Assembly (NCBI RefSeq): GCF_030345335.1
Contig: NZ_JAPVRC010000009.1
Location: 39,385 to 103,384 of the forward strand
Origin: Halobacillus campisalis
GTDB lineage: Bacteria; Bacillota; Bacilli; Bacillales; Halobacillaceae
Direction of reading: 5' to 3'
Length of the DNA: 64,000 nucleotides
Below, piece by piece: positions 7,248-16,283 of the stretch. A program made the translations under genes and the position numbers. Within the stretch, counting starts at the first letter, position 1. Every line of letters begins with the position of its first letter. The notes below the pieces were generated by a model that worked only from the letters and a program-made list of their open reading frames with translations, was not told the origin of the DNA and searched no databases.

Positions 7248-10200
7248 ATGAGTGGTCAATCTAATCATGAGAAAAAAGATGTGTTTCATGAGGAATTACG
7301 TCACCTTAGAGATGGCTATTACATAACGGAGAATGAATATAAAAACATAATAAACGCTCACGATAACTATTTGGAAGCTCAGGCTTCAGCCGCAGAGTAT
7401 GAGGCAGGCAGTGATTTCGTGGAAAAAGAGGATCGAATCTTTAAAAAGGATACGTCGGCAGAGCCGGAAAAACCGGAGAAGAAACCGAAGAAAAAGCTGA
7501 GCAAAGAACAACTGAGAGAGCGTAACATCACGTGGTCTCTTATTTTAGGGGTCATCCTGCTGCTGATCAGCGGGCTCGTAGTTGCCACAAGCCAATGGGA
7601 ACAGATGGGCTCTGGTTTAAAAGTCTTTTCCATTTTCTTTGTCTCCTTATTCTTTTTAGGGTTAAGCTTTCTATGCAGAAAATATTTGAAAATTGAACAG
7701 ACGGCTTTTGCTTTTTTAACGTTAGGCAGTTTACTGATTCCTATCGCCGTATTAGCGATCGGATATTTTGAGTTATGGGGAAGCTATCTATCATTCGATG
7801 GGGAAGGCAGGTACATACTTGGGCTGCTTGGTGCTCTCATCCCCCTGCCTCTTTATGTTAGAAATGCTTTTCAGCACCAATCCAGACTCTTCGTTTGGAT
7901 CGCTTTAATTTTTCTATCGTTATCCGCGGGATTTGGTTTTGGAGCTTTACAGGTTCGTGTAGATGCTTTTTATTTACTTGTTATGTTGTTTAATGCTGGT
8001 CTGATCTTTTTGTATCAGAAGGTTAAACATATTGATCGTTTCGTACTGTTTACAAAAGAGCTGCCTATCTATGTTCAGGCGAATATTATCTTATCCACTT
8101 TACTCATGCTCGTTTTATTCGAGAGTGAAGTCTTTTACAGCTTTAATCTATTCCTGACGGCAGGGTTATATTTGGCTATGGTTTTTGTATATCAGACGAA
8201 AGAATATCAATTTGTATTTTCTGCTTTACTCGCCTATGGTCTTTATCAGCTTGTGGAGAACACTGGAATGGCTGCCGTCGACACCATTGTGTACGCCTGC
8301 GCAGGATTATTCTATGTAGGGTTCGCGTATGCAAGTCGAAAGCACCATTTCATGAGAACCGCTTTTCTCTATACGAGTGGTGTAGTGTCCTTTTTAGCTT
8401 TTCTTTACATTAGTTACGAAGGTATCACGTTACATGCAGAGGATGGCAGCGTTCTGTTGTTTCTTGCTTATCTCATTATGGCCATCAATTACGGTGCACT
8501 TGCGTATCTTGTAAAGCAGCTGGTTTTTCAATATTTAGCCCCTGTTTTTGTATTTGCTGCTGCCTGGCAAATCTGGCTGCTGGGAGATCCGCTCTCTCTG
8601 CATCTGGAGATGTTCATGTTTATTATAGGGGTGCTTATACTCATATATCCTGGGCTGTTTGCCGTTCATAGGCTGCTTCAACCGGTAAAAGACAGCAGCT
8701 TTAATACTGCTGCAGCCGTGATCGGGGTAAGTCTATATTTTAGTGTATTGAATAATAGATTCGGGGAAGCGGCTGTTATTTTGTTCGTCGTAGGCCTTCT
8801 TTCCTTTGTGATCGCAAGACAAACACGGACGAAGGAAATACGGGAAACGGCTATATGGGTCCACCCTGTAAGCTGGTTATTGTCCTCCCTAATGCTTTTT
8901 TTGTATATGAACGAATATGTAGCAAACTTACCGGACTTCTATAAGGAGTCTCCCCATTTTGCTTTGAGCGGGGCTGCGCTGCTTGGGATCAGCGAAATCT
9001 ATAGAAAGTTGAAGCGAATCGAGTTTTCACGTTCTTCTTTTTATGTAGGACAATCAAGCTTTATCCTTGCGCTGATTCTTATCCTCTATGGAGGTGCCGG
9101 GTCCGATATCGGTCTTACTCTGATTTTATTTATAGGCATAGGAGTACTAACATGGCTCGTCCTTTACACAGGTATAAATCATCTGTGGATTTTACCCGCT
9201 TTGCTCGTACTGTCATGGTATAGTTCTCTCCTTCTTATTTTTCCGTTCGAAGAATTCTCAAGCGCGGTCAATTTCCTGATGTTTGCACCCTTATGGCTTA
9301 TGATGATCAGCGAGTATGCATCAAAAAGGTGGACTGAGTTGAAACCTTACTTTTTCTGGTTGGCTCATGCTGTACTTATACCTTTGACCGCTGTCGTCCT
9401 ATTAGACCAAACTTTACAAAAAAGTCTGCACCCCATGCTTCTTATTATACCGTTGATGTTATATGCGTTCAGCACTCTCAGTCGGCATAAAGAGTGGCAG
9501 GTGAAGACATTTTTATATGCTGCAATGGGGGTCGTGTTCGCTTTGACAGCGACTGTACCTGGTTTCTACAATTGGCTGCCCGGTGTTCCTGCTGCTTACG
9601 CATGGCTGTCGGCAAGCATTATGTTTACGGCTGCCTGGGTGTTCATTCCGTGGGGATGGAAGCGGAGGGCTGATTGGTTTATTATCCCTTTTTCAATCAT
9701 AGGTTTACTCAGTCTGATTCATCATGGAAATCTTCTGCTTTATGAAATGGTTCCTATTCTTTTTTACATTGTTCTTATTTGTTTATTTATAGAACGCAGG
9801 GAGTGGTCGGTATTCAGCCTCGTTCCTCTCGCTCTTTCTTTGGCTCTTTGGGAACAGTACAGAGGAATATTAAGTGCTGGTTGGATGATGTTGATTCTTG
9901 TGATGTCTTTTTCGCTGCTGCTGGCTATAGGTCATCGCAGGTTCAAACGATTAATACCCGTAAATAACCAATCATTAGTGATGGATAGCTATTCTTGGAC
10001 GGCTTTTATCTACATTCCTTATCTGACGACCTTCTTACAGTGGGAAAGTATCATCTGGTTGAAAATTGTTCCTCCTGTCCTGCTTGGTCTATGGTTCCTC
10101 CTGAACCGGAACAGGGTGCAGGAAAATTACATGACACGTGTGTTTGAGACACTTGGCATACTTAGTTTCTATGCTGCATACCTGTTGATCGTGAACGATT

Positions 10201-10670
10201 ACAGACAACAGATACCAGACCTCGTTTATGCGGAGCTGCAGGTGCTGCCGTTGATCGGAGTTTTAGCTATCATACGTAAGTATACATGGAAGCACCATAA
10301 CAGGATTATGAACCAAATCCAGCTTGCTCTTTTGCTTTTTATTGCTGCCTATCTAGTAGTTGATGCCATACGCAGTCATACGATTTGGGATGCATGGATG
10401 ATTGGTGGATTATCTTTAGTATCGATGATTATCGGGATGCAGCTGAGGATAAAAGCATACTTTTTTGTGGGAATGGGAGTCCTTATCTTTAATGTCATTT
10501 ATCAGACGAGGCCTTACTGGGGAAATATGCCGTGGTGGGCGTACTTGCTTGTTGCTGGATTCCTGCTGATTGGTGTGGCCAGCTACAACGAATGGCAGAA
10601 GCAGCAGAAGCACAATCCGGTGGGAAGAAAGATGAAACAGCTGTGGAGGACTCTAAAAGATTGGAATTAA
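7248..10670 (+). CDS. Very large polytopic membrane protein (1140 residues), DUF2157-like start
   Basis: An N-terminal cytosolic part of about 90 residues ends in a Lys/Pro-rich linker (EPEKPEKKPKKKLSKEQLRE). It is followed by a chain of hydrophobic segments over the remaining 1040 residues, probably more than 25 helices. The first membrane segment and its neighbour (WSLILGVILLLISGLVVATS, then QWEQMGSG) resemble the DUF2157/SCO7613-like membrane families. No catalytic motif, nucleotide-binding site or transporter signature was recognised, so the function is unknown. It starts with ATG behind GGCGGGGG at moderate spacing and stands alone between the minus-strand ypgR operon and the ABC exporter. 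Codon use is like that of its neighbours. Confidence 0.8.
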   Translation: MSGQSNHEKKDVFHEELRHLRDGYYITENEYKNIINAHDNYLEAQASAAEYEAGSDFVEKEDRIFKKDTSAEPEKPEKKPKKKLSKEQLRERNITWSLILGVILLLISGLVVATSQWEQMGSGLKVFSIFFVSLFFLGLSFLCRKYLKIEQTAFAFLTLGSLLIPIAVLAIGYFELWGSYLSFDGEGRYILGLLGALIPLPLYVRNAFQHQSRLFVWIALIFLSLSAGFGFGALQVRVDAFYLLVMLFNAGLIFLYQKVKHIDRFVLFTKELPIYVQANIILSTLLMLVLFESEVFYSFNLFLTAGLYLAMVFVYQTKEYQFVFSALLAYGLYQLVENTGMAAVDTIVYACAGLFYVGFAYASRKHHFMRTAFLYTSGVVSFLAFLYISYEGITLHAEDGSVLLFLAYLIMAINYGALAYLVKQLVFQYLAPVFVFAAAWQIWLLGDPLSLHLEMFMFIIGVLILIYPGLFAVHRLLQPVKDSSFNTAAAVIGVSLYFSVLNNRFGEAAVILFVVGLLSFVIARQTRTKEIRETAIWVHPVSWLLSSLMLFLYMNEYVANLPDFYKESPHFALSGAALLGISEIYRKLKRIEFSRSSFYVGQSSFILALILILYGGAGSDIGLTLILFIGIGVLTWLVLYTGINHLWILPALLVLSWYSSLLLIFPFEEFSSAVNFLMFAPLWLMMISEYASKRWTELKPYFFWLAHAVLIPLTAVVLLDQTLQKSLHPMLLIIPLMLYAFSTLSRHKEWQVKTFLYAAMGVVFALTATVPGFYNWLPGVPAAYAWLSASIMFTAAWVFIPWGWKRRADWFIIPFSIIGLLSLIHHGNLLLYEMVPILFYIVLICLFIERREWSVFSLVPLALSLALWEQYRGILSAGWMMLILVMSFSLLLAIGHRRFKRLIPVNNQSLVMDSYSWTAFIYIPYLTTFLQWESIIWLKIVPPVLLGLWFLLNRNRVQENYMTRVFETLGILSFYAAYLLIVNDYRQQIPDLVYAELQVLPLIGVLAIIRKYTWKHHNRIMNQIQLALLLFIAAYLVVDAIRSHTIWDAWMIGGLSLVSMIIGMQLRIKAYFFVGMGVLIFNVIYQTRPYWGNMPWWAYLLVAGFLLIGVASYNEWQKQQKHNPVGRKMKQLWRTLKDWN

Positions 10671-10746
10671 TAAAGAAAATGAAACTCATCCGCAGCTGAT
10701 TCGTAGATAGTAAGGTGAATTGATAAAAAAGGAGGGACTTTAGAAA

Positions 10747-11667
10747 ATGTCGAAAGCTGTAATGCAGTTGAAAAACTTAAAGAAAACTATTAAAAATAAA
10801 CCGATCATCAAGGGACTGGACTTCGAAATCAATAGTGGAGAAGTATTCGGTTTCCTTGGTCCGAACGGAGCTGGAAAGACCACTACGATCCGTATGATGG
10901 TTGGTCTGATGAGTATGACAGACGGTGATGTGATCATTAAAGGACATAGTGTTAAGAATGATTATAAGAAAGCTGTCCAGCACGTAGGAGGGATTGTTGA
11001 AAACCCTGAAATGTATCCGTTTATGAGCGGGAGAAAAAACCTGATACATTATTCACGGATGGTCCCTGGAGTGACAAAAGAACGGATTGAAGAAGTCATC
11101 AAACTCGTCGGGTTAGAAAAAAGGGTGAACGATAAGGTATCGAAGTATTCCCTTGGCATGAGGCAGAGGTTAGGAATTGCTCAGGCGTTACTACATAAAC
11201 CATCTATCTTAATACTGGATGAACCGACAAACGGCCTTGATCCTTCCGGTATCAGGGAAATCCGTGCGTATATAAGACGGCTGGCAGCAGAAGAAGGCGT
11301 GGCAGTCATCGTTTCCAGTCACATATTATCTGAAATGGAAATGATGTGTGATCGCATCGGAATCATTAAAAATGGAGAGCTTATCTCCATACAGTCTGTC
11401 AATGACGCGCTGCAGCAGTCTGAGAAAAAAGAAGTCAGCCTTGAAGCCGAGCCGATGGCAGAGGCGCAAACAATATTGAATGAAGTCATTGAAGGGGATG
11501 TGCAGCAAAACAAAGATGCATTGACCTTTACGGTGACACGAGAAGAGATACCAGGCATTATTGCTCGTTTAGTGTCTCGGGAAATCGATGTCTATAGTGT
11601 CACCGTCACACGATCTACTTTAGAAGATAAATTCCTGGATTTGATTGGAGAGGGAGCTATTGAGTAA
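10747..11667 (+). CDS. ABC transporter ATP-binding protein, bacitracin-exporter (BcrA) type
   Basis: This 306-residue ATPase has Walker A GPNGAGKTT (about residue 38), the signature region SLGMRQRLGIAQAL (about 136), Walker B LILDEPTNGLDP (about 155) and the switch histidine in SSHILSEME. It also has the C-terminal extension usual in BcrA/CcmA-type two-component exporters. It energises export from the cytosolic face with the permease encoded next, whose start overlaps this gene's stop by 8 bases. That overlap indicates translational coupling. The substrate is unknown. A GGAGGG ribosome binding site lies 6-8 bases before ATG. Confidence 0.93.
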   Translation: MSKAVMQLKNLKKTIKNKPIIKGLDFEINSGEVFGFLGPNGAGKTTTIRMMVGLMSMTDGDVIIKGHSVKNDYKKAVQHVGGIVENPEMYPFMSGRKNLIHYSRMVPGVTKERIEEVIKLVGLEKRVNDKVSKYSLGMRQRLGIAQALLHKPSILILDEPTNGLDPSGIREIRAYIRRLAAEEGVAVIVSSHILSEMEMMCDRIGIIKNGELISIQSVNDALQQSEKKEVSLEAEPMAEAQTILNEVIEGDVQQNKDALTFTVTREEIPGIIARLVSREIDVYSVTVTRSTLEDKFLDLIGEGAIE

Positions 11668-12616
11668 TTTTATCCAATTAGTAAAAAATGAGCAGATGAA
11701 AATGTATGCGCAAATTTCCACATGGGTGATGCTGATCATATTAGCTGTGCTCGTGATAGGATTTGGAATTATTCTAAAAGTCGATGGAGGAATGACGCAG
11801 CAAGAAGCGCCTGCTGGTAATGAGTGGCGAGAAGCATTACAAGCAGAAAATGAGCAAATCGAGAGTGAAATGGAAGAAGGTTCTGGATTTGCTCCAATGA
11901 ATGAGGAAACATTAGCAAAGAACCAATATCGTCTAGACAATGACATTGCTCCGAGCGGGTATAACGTATGGAACTTCGTGCAGGAAAATCGAACGAACGT
12001 GTCCATCATCAGCTTACTGACGATCATAGTGGCTGCCAGTATTATTGCAAACGAATTTAAATGGGGTACAATAAAGTTATTGTTGATCCGACCTATTTCA
12101 CGTTCGAAAATACTAGCGGCGAAATATACGTCGGTGTTAGTCTATGCTGCAACTATGCTGTTGCTGCTATATGTCTTATCCATCCTGACTGGGGCGGCTT
12201 TATTTGGAACAAATAACTTTAACGAGCCTTTCCTGTTCATGAAGGATGGAGAAGTGCAGGAAGCCCCTATTTTTCAACATACTGCCTCTCAATATTTATT
12301 GAGTTCTGTTAATCTATTCATGATGGCGACTTTTGCTTTCATGATTTCGGCAGTATTCAGAAATAGTGCTTTAGCAATCGGTGTAGCTATCTTTCTCATG
12401 CTGTCAGGAAATTCAATTGTAGCTTTCTTTATGGATAAGGAATGGGCAAAATATATTTTATTTGCAAATACGAATTTAAATCAGTTCTTTACTGGGACAC
12501 CTATGATCCCTGACCTTACCCTCGGTTTTTCAGTTAGTGTTCTAGCTGTATACTTGATTTTATTTCTTGGATTATCATGGCTGTTTTTTACAAAACGTGA
12601 CGTAACAAATTCTTAG
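11660..12616 (+). CDS. ABC transporter permease, ABC-2 type
   Basis: This 318-residue membrane protein begins MSNFIQLVKNEQMKMYAQ, the usual N-terminus of ABC-2 permeases paired with BcrA-like ATPases. A first helix (about 20-42) is followed by an extracellular domain with many Glu residues, then five further helices. The TTG at 11660 is preferred over the in-frame TTG at 11645 because GGAGAGGGAG lies just before it and it overlaps the ATPase stop codon. The sequence IIANEFKWGTIKLLLIRPISR is the conserved cytosolic coupling segment of the family. Together with the ATPase and the following small gene it forms one transcription unit. Confidence 0.9.
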   Translation: MSNFIQLVKNEQMKMYAQISTWVMLIILAVLVIGFGIILKVDGGMTQQEAPAGNEWREALQAENEQIESEMEEGSGFAPMNEETLAKNQYRLDNDIAPSGYNVWNFVQENRTNVSIISLLTIIVAASIIANEFKWGTIKLLLIRPISRSKILAAKYTSVLVYAATMLLLLYVLSILTGAALFGTNNFNEPFLFMKDGEVQEAPIFQHTASQYLLSSVNLFMMATFAFMISAVFRNSALAIGVAIFLMLSGNSIVAFFMDKEWAKYILFANTNLNQFFTGTPMIPDLTLGFSVSVLAVYLILFLGLSWLFFTKRDVTNS

Positions 12617-12635
12617 TAGAAAGGAAGTGGGACGT

Positions 12636-13085
12636 GTGAAACGAACAGTTGAAATAATATTTACAATCATTGGTGCTGTCTTTTATGGATTAGCCATAGG
12701 AATTGGAGCATTATTCGTGAATCTGGATTCCAATCCCCAAACGAGAGCAGAATTAGAAAGTATACTGGCTCAGGATCCTAACGTAGACCCTAACCAGATC
12801 TCTGTGGATCAGTTGATCAATGGAGTGGCTACGGGAGCCTGGATCGTTATAGCCGCAGCTATACTGGCTATTGTCTTAGGAATTCTATCGATTGTTTTCC
12901 TTAAAGGTAATAAGAAACCGAAAGCTGCAGGGATTATCCTCATTGTATCGGGTGTGCTTTTGACTTTCGGTACTTTTGGTTTAGGCTTGTTCGGAGGGGT
13001 GGCTTATCTTGTTGCTGGTATTGTAGCCCTGGTTAGAAAGCCGAAGCAGCCGGTCGTTGAACAAGAAACGAATGAGAGTTATTAG
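12636..13085 (+). CDS. DUF4064-like small membrane protein
   Basis: This 149-residue protein has an N-terminal helix (TIIGAVFYGLAIGIGALFV) and a polar loop containing DPNVDPNQIS. Three further helices (WIVIAAAILAIVLGILSIVF and two Gly-rich ones) precede a cytosolic tail. This is the architecture of DUF4064 proteins of bacilli, often encoded near exporters, whose function is unknown. GTG at 12636 is chosen because GGAAG lies 8 bases before it; the GTG at 12627 overlaps the ribosome binding site. It follows the permease by 19 bases and is closed by a terminator, so it is the last gene of the exporter operon. Confidence 0.75.
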   Translation: MKRTVEIIFTIIGAVFYGLAIGIGALFVNLDSNPQTRAELESILAQDPNVDPNQISVDQLINGVATGAWIVIAAAILAIVLGILSIVFLKGNKKPKAAGIILIVSGVLLTFGTFGLGLFGGVAYLVAGIVALVRKPKQPVVEQETNESY

Positions 13086-13095
13086 AACAGGAAGT

Positions 13096-13124
13096 ACGAG
13101 CCGTTTTGGCTCGTGCTTTTTTCT
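13096..13124 (+). terminator. Terminator of the ABC exporter operon
   Basis: The perfect stem ACGAGCC/GGCTCGT with a five-base loop is followed by GC and six T residues, 10 bases after the stop codon. Confidence 0.85.
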
Positions 13125-13218
13125 TTAGAAAAAGGCTAATTAATACAAACTCACTTTAGTGGAGGACTCGACTCAGTTTGAGATGTGTGGGCTGTTTCCG
13201 TTATGTTTAACAGCGGGA

Positions 13219-13302
13219 AGAGCTCCGGGAGATCACTCCCTTTCCGTGGGAGCGCGGTGAGCACTCTCTTCCCACAGGAGTCTCGCGATTTCCCGAAGCT
13301 CT
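13219..13302. repeat. A-module palindrome, class 2, core deleted
   Basis: The outer arms are those of class 2 (AGAGCTCCGGGAGAT at 13219-13233 with its near-complement at 13288-13302). The central part from the CCTCCTCGAG segment to CACCAAG is missing, shortening the element to 84 bp from about 120. Confidence 0.75.
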
Positions 13303-13496
13303 TTATGATGATTAATAGCACGGAAACTCTTATGACAGGACTTCAGCACCTAATAACACTGAATGATTTAATTATGAAGTATTTGATCAGAACATGGCTA
13401 GTGGTGGGGGCCTCCACCCATGGGCGCGCTTCTTTATTTGAGGGTTCGTCTCTCACCTTCATCGAATGGGGTTGTTGGGAAGCTGCGAGACTCCTT

Positions 13497-13647
13497 TTGT
13501 AAAAGCGGAAGCGCTTTGGTCAGCGGCGTATGGACTGGACTGAGCTGGCGGAGATAAAGGAAACACGAAGAACGGAGTGATTCGATGTTGACTTATCGTA
13601 CAGAAGTGAAGGAAGTCTCAGTAGCCGCTAAGCGCTGGAGCTGGATA
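13497..13647 (+). repeat. C module, copy 2
   Basis: It runs from TTTTGTAAAAGCGGAAGCG to AGCGCTGGAGCTGGATA. It is inserted after GAGACTCC of a B module whose remainder resumes at 13701 as GGTGGGAGAAGGATG, the same place as in the copy at 29487-29637. Confidence 0.8.
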
Positions 13648-14014
13648 GGCCCCATATGGTTTATGGGCTGATTCACGCCCTACACTAATTTAAGTGTAAA
13701 AGGTGGGAGAAGGATGTAGGCGAGATCCCACAGGGCTGCAAGCCCGAGGAAGCTCGCCACTTCCCCCACAGGAAAGCGAGTAGCTTCCCAACCACCCCTG
13801 ACTCTTAAAAAGGCAACGAACCCCGATCACCTCGAAGTCCAGTCTTCCGCTATCCTGCCATATTGCTGAATAACTTTTTATGAAAATCAACAACGAAATT
13901 TAGCATAACTTTTTAAAAAAAACGAATGAATTATGAGAAAATTGCGAATGCCGATTGACAAGGTAGGGATTACCCCTTAAGATAAGCTTTAACATTTAAT
14001 TAAATACTTTTTAA

Positions 14015-14120
14015 CTTCTTATCAAGAGAGATGGAGGGACTGACCCTGCGAAATCTCGGCAACCAGCGAAAGCCCGGTGCCAAATTCAGAGGATGCTGTA
14101 AGCTTCCGAAGATGAGAAGG
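14015..14120 (+). ncRNA. SAM-I (S-box) riboswitch of the dimethyl-sulfone operon
   Basis: The leader has the S-box landmarks in order: the 5' P1 strand CTTCTTATCAAGAG, a GGAGGGA-CTGACCCT P2 arm, CTCGGCAACC, GCCCGGTGCCAAATTC and the closing GATGAGAAG strand. A terminator hairpin follows at 14151-14188. In this family SAM binding stabilises the aptamer and lets the terminator form, so the downstream genes are expressed when SAM/methionine is low. Confidence 0.95.
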
Positions 14121-14150
14121 ACGTGCTCGGATTTTAAATTCGTAAAGAAC

Positions 14151-14188
14151 GCCCTTTCTTACTTCGTGAAGTGAGAAAGGGCTTTTTT
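14151..14188 (+). terminator. Expression-platform terminator of the S-box leader
   Basis: A stem of about 13 bp (GCCCTTTCT with AGAAAGGGC plus inner pairs) ends in six T residues. It lies 30 bases after the aptamer and 100 bases before the sfnG-like start. Confidence 0.9.
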
Positions 14189-14287
14189 CGTTTTAAGTCC
14201 AGATTTGATTAACCGGATGTGCTGCAGACCGCGAGGAGAATTGGGAGATTTGTATCCATAAAACAAAATAGAAGGAGACGATGAACA

Positions 14288-15376
14288 ATGAGTGATTTGC
14301 AATTTGCGTACTGGGTTCCAAATGTAAGCGGAGGACTGGTCGTGTCCAAGCTTCCACAAAAAACAGGGTGGGATTTCGAATCTAATCAGCGTTATGCCAA
14401 AACCGCCGAGGAATCCAACTATGATTTTGCCCTTTTGCAAACTCGTTTTTTTGCAAGTTATGGAGCAGAAAACCAACTGGAGGCTATTACACTTGCCTCT
14501 GCCTTAGCGGCAAGCACCAAAAAATTGAAATTGATTTCAGCGGTCCACCCCGGATTATGGCACCCTGCTGTTTATGCGAAAATGCTATCGACATTGGATC
14601 AGATAAGTAATGGGAGGGCAGCTGTTAACATTGTCAGCGGGTGGTTCAAGCAGGAATTTACCGGATTTGGAGAGCCATGGCTCGATCATGCAGAACGTTA
14701 CAAGCGCTCCGAAGAGTTCATACGAGTACTTCGTGAGCTTTGGACTAAAGAGCAGGCTTCTTTTAAAGGAGACTATTACGAAATAAATGAAGCACCCCAT
14801 AAGCCTAAACCAGTTCAAGGTGGAAATTTACCGATTTTCCAGGGTGGAAACTCAAATGATGCAAAAGAGATGGCTTCTCGAGTTTCTGATTATTACTTTA
14901 TGAACGGAAATACACTGGAGGGGTTCAAAAAGCAAATCGATCAAGTAAGTGAGCTGGCTGCCAAAGAAGGCCGAGAAGTGAAGTTCGCTGCCCATGGATT
15001 TGCGATTGTCCGCAATACAGAAGAAGAAGCCCGCCAACAACTGCAGGATATTGTACATGCAGCTGACGATGATGCAGTAGAAGGATTTCAGGAAGCTGTA
15101 AAAGAAGCGGGGCAATCGACTGAAAATAAGGAAGGAATGTGGGCAGATTCCTCTTATGAAGACTTAGTTCAATATAATGACGGATTTAAAACAGGCTTGA
15201 TTGGAACCCCTGAACAAGTAGCTGACCGGATCATTGAACTAAAGAGAATAGGGGTTTCGATTGTTTTAACGGCCCATTTTCATTATGAAGAAGATTTGGA
15301 GCGGTTTGGAAAAGAAGTTATTCCATTAGTAAAAGAAAAAGAAGAAAAATTAAAAACGGAAGGTGTTTTGACATGA
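14288..15376 (+). CDS. sfnG: FMNH2-dependent dimethyl sulfone monooxygenase (SfnG-like)
   Basis: This 362-residue member of the bacterial luciferase-like flavin monooxygenases begins FAYWVPNVSGGLVVSKLPQ, almost the characteristic start of SfnG. It also has NGRAAVNIVSGWFKQEF near residue 115, the FQGGNSNDAKEMASRVSDYYF region, and DLVQYNDGFKTGLIGTPEQ near residue 295. SfnG oxidises dimethyl sulfone to methanesulfinate with FMNH2 and O2, giving access to organic sulfur. FMNH2 is presumably supplied by the reductase encoded next, whose ATG overlaps this gene's end by four bases. Expression should be induced when SAM is low through the S-box leader. AAGGAGA precedes the ATG. An alkanesulfonate monooxygenase (SsuD) function is the main alternative, but SfnG is the closer match. 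Confidence 0.88.
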   Translation: MSDLQFAYWVPNVSGGLVVSKLPQKTGWDFESNQRYAKTAEESNYDFALLQTRFFASYGAENQLEAITLASALAASTKKLKLISAVHPGLWHPAVYAKMLSTLDQISNGRAAVNIVSGWFKQEFTGFGEPWLDHAERYKRSEEFIRVLRELWTKEQASFKGDYYEINEAPHKPKPVQGGNLPIFQGGNSNDAKEMASRVSDYYFMNGNTLEGFKKQIDQVSELAAKEGREVKFAAHGFAIVRNTEEEARQQLQDIVHAADDDAVEGFQEAVKEAGQSTENKEGMWADSSYEDLVQYNDGFKTGLIGTPEQVADRIIELKRIGVSIVLTAHFHYEEDLERFGKEVIPLVKEKEEKLKTEGVLT

Positions 15377-15945
15377 AATTATTAGGTATATCAGGCAGTG
15401 TGACACTAAGCTCTAAAACATGGGCGGCAGTGAATAAAGCCGTAGAGGCAGCTGCACAAGCTGATCCTGAACTAGAAACCGAGGTCGTCCATCTAGGAGA
15501 TTTCGATACAGTTCTATGTGACGGCAGAAATCCTGCAGATTACGAAGGAGAAACGAAAAAAATCATTGATTTAATTGAAGAAGCTGATGCGTTAATTATT
15601 GGGACTCCTGTTTATCGTGCGTCGTTGACGGGTGCCTTGAAAAACGTTTTTGATTTGATTCCAAATGACGCTCTTCGTGGCAAAGCAGTTGGATTTGTAG
15701 CTACCGGCGGGACGTACCATCATTATTTAGTCATCGATCATCAACTTAATCCATTGGCAAATTATTTTAGAGCGCATGTCGTTCCTGGCGGAGTATACGT
15801 ACATAATGGGCATTTCACTAACGGTATAATCACTGATGAAGACATTGAGTTCCGATTGAATGGACTAGGTGCTTCGACAGCAGAGCTTACTCGGAAGTTA
15901 GGGAAAGAGCATGCCCGAGTCCCTCAGCCTTCCATACAGAGATGA
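15373..15945 (+). CDS. msuE: NADPH-dependent FMN reductase (MsuE/SsuE type)
   Basis: This 190-residue flavodoxin-fold reductase begins MKLLGISGSVTLSSKTWAAV, the FMN-phosphate loop. It carries IIGTPVYRASLTGALKNVFD (about 75-94), the conserved GTPVY-S-TG-LK--FD motif of SsuE/MsuE reductases, and VATGGTYHHYL, also typical. It reduces FMN with NAD(P)H and passes FMNH2 to the partner monooxygenase. The four-base overlap with the sfnG-like gene (ATGA) indicates coupled translation. The operon ends at a strong terminator. A methanesulfonate-specific reductase cannot be told from an alkanesulfonate one by sequence alone. Confidence 0.87.
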   Translation: MKLLGISGSVTLSSKTWAAVNKAVEAAAQADPELETEVVHLGDFDTVLCDGRNPADYEGETKKIIDLIEEADALIIGTPVYRASLTGALKNVFDLIPNDALRGKAVGFVATGGTYHHYLVIDHQLNPLANYFRAHVVPGGVYVHNGHFTNGIITDEDIEFRLNGLGASTAELTRKLGKEHARVPQPSIQR

Positions 15946-15951
15946 TAGAAA

Positions 15952-15980
15952 AGTGCTGGACATAGTGCCAGCACTTTTTT
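15952..15980 (+). terminator. Terminator of the sfnG-msuE operon
   Basis: Perfect stem AGTGCTGG/CCAGCACT with a T run. The opposing gene ends at 15980, so the hairpin also serves convergent transcription. Confidence 0.88.
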
Positions 15981-16156
15981 TAATCCAAAATCCGATTCAT
16001 TTCATCCACATCTGCTAGCTGTCGATTCGCCACACTCGTTTGCTGGGGCATAAAGCCGTCTCCGTCACAAATTTTACACGTGTAACGCCACTCTTCATCA
16101 TCCATTAAAAGGCCGCGGCCGTCACAAGCAAGACACACTTGGTCTCTGCTTCCCAT
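15980..16156 (-). CDS. Small DnaJ-type zinc-finger protein
   Basis: This 58-residue protein has two CxxCxGxG-like motifs, CLACDGRG at the N-terminus and CKICDGDG about 22 residues later. This is the zinc-binding pattern of the DnaJ cysteine-rich domain, and one four-Cys zinc site is expected. ATG at 16156 is chosen because AAGGAGGG lies 6 bases before it; an in-frame GTG six codons upstream lies inside or before that site. Such stand-alone mini zinc fingers are common in bacilli and of unknown role. It is monocistronic and convergent with the sfnG operon. Confidence 0.7.
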   Translation of the reverse strand: MGSRDQVCLACDGRGLLMDDEEWRYTCKICDGDGFMPQQTSVANRQLADVDEMNRILD

Positions 16157-16283
16157 ATGATCCCTCCTTCTCACCCTGAGTACTTAGTAATTTTTCCAGA
16201 ATTACACCGAATATGCATGAAAGGCTTGGATTGGATTAATGTTTCGGAAAAAGGGGAATATGTTGAAAATTGGAGGGGATGAA

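Larger units (their letters stand above)
13134..13905. mobile_element. Composite repeat island 2
   Basis: This gene-free interval holds an A module with deleted core (13219-13302), a linker, and a B module split by a C module (B arm from 13468, C 13497-13647, B remainder 13701-13798). The end sequence is CTATCCTGCCATATTGCTGA. The left boundary GGCTAATTA and right boundary TTTAGCATAAC resemble the inverted ends of the 1067-2138 island, but no convincing flanking direct repeat was found. It separates the exporter operon from the S-box leader. Confidence 0.65.

Noticed and set aside
13185..13893. Frames of 105 and 67 codons in island 2
   Set aside because: Made of A, B and C module sequence; no ribosome binding site and not conserved between copies as protein.
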